Part shown: piece by piece, positions 22,907 to 24,565 of the stretch
Numbering within the stretch: the first letter of the stretch is position 1
Layout of the letters: the number at the start of each line of letters is the position of its first letter
NCBI GenBank assembly: GCA_903879975.1
Contig: CAIRNL010000505.1
Span: forward strand, 1 to 24,565
Direction: 5' to 3'
DNA: 24,565 nucleotides
Source: an uncultured Chloroflexota bacterium
Lineage (GTDB): Bacteria; Chloroflexota; Anaerolineae; Caldilineales; Caldilineaceae
Translations under genes and position numbers: made by a program
Notes under the pieces: generated by a model
What the model saw: only the letters and a program-made list of their open reading frames with translations
What the model was told of the DNA's origin: nothing
Databases searched by the model: none

Positions 22907-22935
22907 ACTGTAATCGATTACATGGCCATTGTCAA
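22907..22935 (-). promoter_or_regulatory. Promoter of the ABC transporter operon overlapping an operator
   Basis: On the minus strand a perfect -35 TTGACA (22935-22930) is followed after 17 bases by TACAGT (22912-22907). The spacer and -10 are covered by the 14-bp palindrome, an arrangement in which a bound LacI protein would exclude RNA polymerase. Confidence 0.6.
22909..22922. promoter_or_regulatory. LacI-family operator (14-bp palindrome) ahead of the transporter
   Basis: TGTAATCGATTACA is a perfect palindrome with the central CG of LacI-family sites. It lies between the lacI stop and the transporter start, so it is the likely target of the adjacent LacI protein. Confidence 0.75.
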
Positions 22936-22995
22936 CCGGTGTCTGTCATTTTTTGTCATTTTTCAGCATATCGTGGGCAATGCACACGGTGCCAT

Positions 22996-24030
22996 TCATT
23001 GCACCTCGCCGGTTGGCTCGGACTGTGCGTGCAGCGTTCGTGTCGACCGGCGCACAATCATCTTGCCTGGCAAAACAATGTCTTCACTGGCGAGCGGGTC
23101 TGCCACAGCGATGCGCCGTACAAGAAGCTGGGCAGCGGTACAGCCCAACTCGTAGGCTGGTTGCACAGCTACCGTCAACCAGGGATCAGCTGCAACCGTA
23201 CTGGGAAGGTCGTCAAAGACGACCAGGGAGATGTCATCAGGCACCCGTTTCCCTGCCGAGCGCAAAGCGTGCAGCGCACCGACCGCAATGAAGTTGTTGG
23301 CGGCAAAGACCGCAGTCACATCGGGGCGATGTGCGAGGAGATGCGCCATCATGGCAGTTCCACCGTCCACCGTGAACGCACCCGACCGAATGAGCGATGG
23401 GTCAAAGACAAGGCCGCGTGCCAGCAGTGCCTGCTCATAGCCAGCGGCCCGTTCGCGACTCACCGACAAGTCGCGCGGGCCGGAGAGGAGAGCGATCGTG
23501 CGGTGACCCAGTGCAGTCAGATGGCAGACGAGTTCATACGCGCCGTTGAAGGAATCGCCGCGCACCATGTCGACCTCAACATCGTCCACGCGGCGATCCA
23601 ATACAACGACGTTGACCTTCTGGCGCAGCAGCGTGCGTACAGCATCGCCGCTGCTGGTGGCGGGCACGAGGAGCACACCGTCGACGCGACGGCGCAGGAG
23701 TGCAGCCAGATACTGCGCCTGCTTGCCTTCATTTTCGTCCGTGTTGCAGAAGAAGACACTGTATCCTACGGCACTGGCCACATCCTCCACCCCACGTGCC
23801 ACGGTCGTCCAGAAGGGGTTGGTGATGTCAGTCAGCACCAACGCCAAGGTATTGGTGCGGTTGGAACGAAAGCTGCGAGCCAGCATGTTCGGGACATAGT
23901 GCAACTCGGCCGCGGCGCGCTCAACGCGGGCGCGCGTCTCGGGCTTTACATATCCAGAGTTGTTGAGCACACGCGAGACAGTGATCGGCGCCACGCCCGC
24001 GAGTCTGGCTACGTCCCGCATCGTCGTCAT
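22996..24030 (-). CDS. LacI-family transcriptional repressor
   Basis: A 344-residue regulator. Residues 1-25 carry the LacI helix-turn-helix (MRDVARLAGVAPITVSRVLNNSGYV), a hinge follows near residue 50, and a periplasmic-binding-protein-like effector domain occupies 60-335 (TDITNPFWTTVARGVEDVA, AVFAANNFIAVGALHALRSAG, VVFDDLPSTV). Residues NNFIAVGAL and DDLPS are typical of sugar-responsive members. The ATG lies 7 bp after the Zn-dependent dehydrogenase stop, so the two are co-transcribed. Its presumed operator is TGTAATCGATTACA at 22909-22922. The effector is likely the imported sugar or a derivative. Confidence 0.93.
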   Translation of the reverse strand: MTTMRDVARLAGVAPITVSRVLNNSGYVKPETRARVERAAAELHYVPNMLARSFRSNRTNTLALVLTDITNPFWTTVARGVEDVASAVGYSVFFCNTDENEGKQAQYLAALLRRRVDGVLLVPATSSGDAVRTLLRQKVNVVVLDRRVDDVEVDMVRGDSFNGAYELVCHLTALGHRTIALLSGPRDLSVSRERAAGYEQALLARGLVFDPSLIRSGAFTVDGGTAMMAHLLAHRPDVTAVFAANNFIAVGALHALRSAGKRVPDDISLVVFDDLPSTVAADPWLTVAVQPAYELGCTAAQLLVRRIAVADPLASEDIVLPGKMIVRRSTRTLHAQSEPTGEVQ

Positions 24031-24037
24031 TTCTGTC

Positions 24038-24565
24038 TTACCCCATAACGATACAGACCTTGCCGCTCAGTCCGGCATCGGCGACCTTGTAGGCTTGATC
24101 GGCCTGGTCGAGCGTGAAGCGGTGCGACACAATGATTTCCGGCTTGAGCTGCCACTCGACCAGTTTCTCGACCAGGTCCTCCATGTGACCCAGGCTAGTG
24201 ACCCAAGAGCCGTAGATCGTGATCTGATTATGGATAATCGTCTGGCTCACGTCGAAGTCGATACGGTTGCCTTCGCCGACCATTGCGCTGCGGCCCCAGC
24301 GGCGCGTGCCCTGCAACGCCAACAGGCGGCCCTGAGGCGAGCCGGAGCAGTCGATGGACACTTCGCAGCCCACCCCGCCGCTCCATCGCTTGATCTGGTC
24401 GAGCGCATCAGCGGCGTCAGCACGAACAGCACCGTCAATGGCGCCGACCTCCCTGCCAAAGTCAATTCGTGAATCAGCAATATCGGCGCCGATTACCAGG
24501 GTCGCGCCCATCTTCTTGGCAATCAGGCCTGCCGCCATGCCCACTGGCCCCATACCGGTAATCAA
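24038..24565 (-). CDS. Zn-dependent (MDR) alcohol/polyol dehydrogenase, 5' end outside window
   Basis: The C-terminal 175 residues of a medium-chain dehydrogenase. It shows the Rossmann motif GMGPVG, then VIGADIADSRIDFGREVGA, CEVSIDCSGSPQGRLLAL, YGSWVTSLGHMEDLVEKLVE and the family C-terminus KVADAGLSGKVCIVMG. The N-terminal zinc-binding domain lies beyond 24565, so metal ligands cannot be checked and the first codon here is not a real start. It resembles threonine/sorbitol dehydrogenase-type (COG1063) enzymes acting on polyols. It is 7 bp upstream of lacI and belongs to the same operon. Confidence 0.87.
   Translation of the reverse strand: MITGMGPVGMAAGLIAKKMGATLVIGADIADSRIDFGREVGAIDGAVRADAADALDQIKRWSGGVGCEVSIDCSGSPQGRLLALQGTRRWGRSAMVGEGNRIDFDVSQTIIHNQITIYGSWVTSLGHMEDLVEKLVEWQLKPEIIVSHRFTLDQADQAYKVADAGLSGKVCIVMG

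Larger units (their letters stand above)
22687..22995 (-). other. Regulatory region ahead of the ABC transporter genes
   Basis: The 309-bp gap between the LacI gene and the binding-protein gene holds two candidate minus-strand promoters, a 14-bp operator and an inverted repeat GTCACC/GGTGAC (22877-22903). No reading frame in it looks genuine. It would let the transporter be expressed separately from the upstream dehydrogenase and lacI. Confidence 0.6.

Noticed and set aside
22939..24048. Plus-strand reading frame of 369 codons opposite lacI
   Set aside because: It is the antisense of a well-conserved LacI protein, with composition typical of a GC-rich shadow frame.

Overview
This window looks like a chromosomal stretch of a GC-rich, non-model bacterium, most likely a Chloroflexota member of the Caldilineae/Anaerolineae type. 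This assignment is an inference. It rests on a SpoVS-type protein with no other sporulation genes, a substrate-binding lipoprotein with a long Ala/Glu/Pro-rich linker after its lipobox, the density of CUT2 sugar-transport and dehydrogenase genes, and an elongation factor P with PGNWRA in its modification loop. No rRNA, tRNA, CRISPR array or insertion sequence was recognised.

Layout. (1) 174-4415, minus strand: a housekeeping and stress group reading PAQR/hemolysin III membrane protein, OsmC-like protein, ArsM arsenite methyltransferase, EF-P and an MFS exporter. (2) 4788-5792, plus strand: a lone aldo/keto reductase ending at a perfect 34-bp palindrome, followed by about 440 bp without a convincing gene. 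(3) 6234-10165, minus strand: a sugar operon with a COG2407 (fucose/arabinose isomerase-type) isomerase, an M24 'pita-bread' protein lacking most metal ligands, and an AraD-type L-ribulose-5-phosphate 4-epimerase. A small membrane-protein gene interrupted by an in-frame TAG follows. (4) 10539-13864, plus strand: E1alpha, E1beta and E2 of a 2-oxoacid (or acetoin) dehydrogenase complex; the E2 carries two tandem subunit-binding domains. (5) 14053-14358, minus strand: SpoVS-like protein. (6) 14628-24565, minus strand: a large sugar or polyol locus. Its order of transcription is Zn-dependent dehydrogenase (cut by the window edge), LacI regulator, ribose-type ABC transporter (binding protein, ATPase, permease), then a terminator and a second transcription unit with an L-xylulose-reductase-like SDR, a SorC/DeoR-type regulator, a GpsA-like dehydrogenase and an iron-type alcohol dehydrogenase.

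Regulation is unusually legible. Two near-consensus sigma-70 promoters face away from each other in the 10166-10538 gap. A 14-bp LacI-type palindrome sits at the predicted start site of the isomerase operon. A different 14-bp LacI-type palindrome overlaps a promoter ahead of the ABC transporter, next to the only LacI gene in the window. A further promoter serves the SDR-SorC unit. A 14-bp-stem hairpin separates the binding-protein gene from the ATPase gene.

How the parts may work together (inference): the CUT2 transporter imports a pentose, tetrose or polyol. Three or four dehydrogenases of different folds interconvert polyol, ketose and possibly phosphorylated forms, and the isomerase/AraD branch feeds the pentose-phosphate pathway. 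The E1-E2 complex would oxidise the resulting 2-oxoacid. No sugar kinase and no E3 (lipoamide dehydrogenase) lie in the window, so the pathway needs partners elsewhere and its substrate is unknown.
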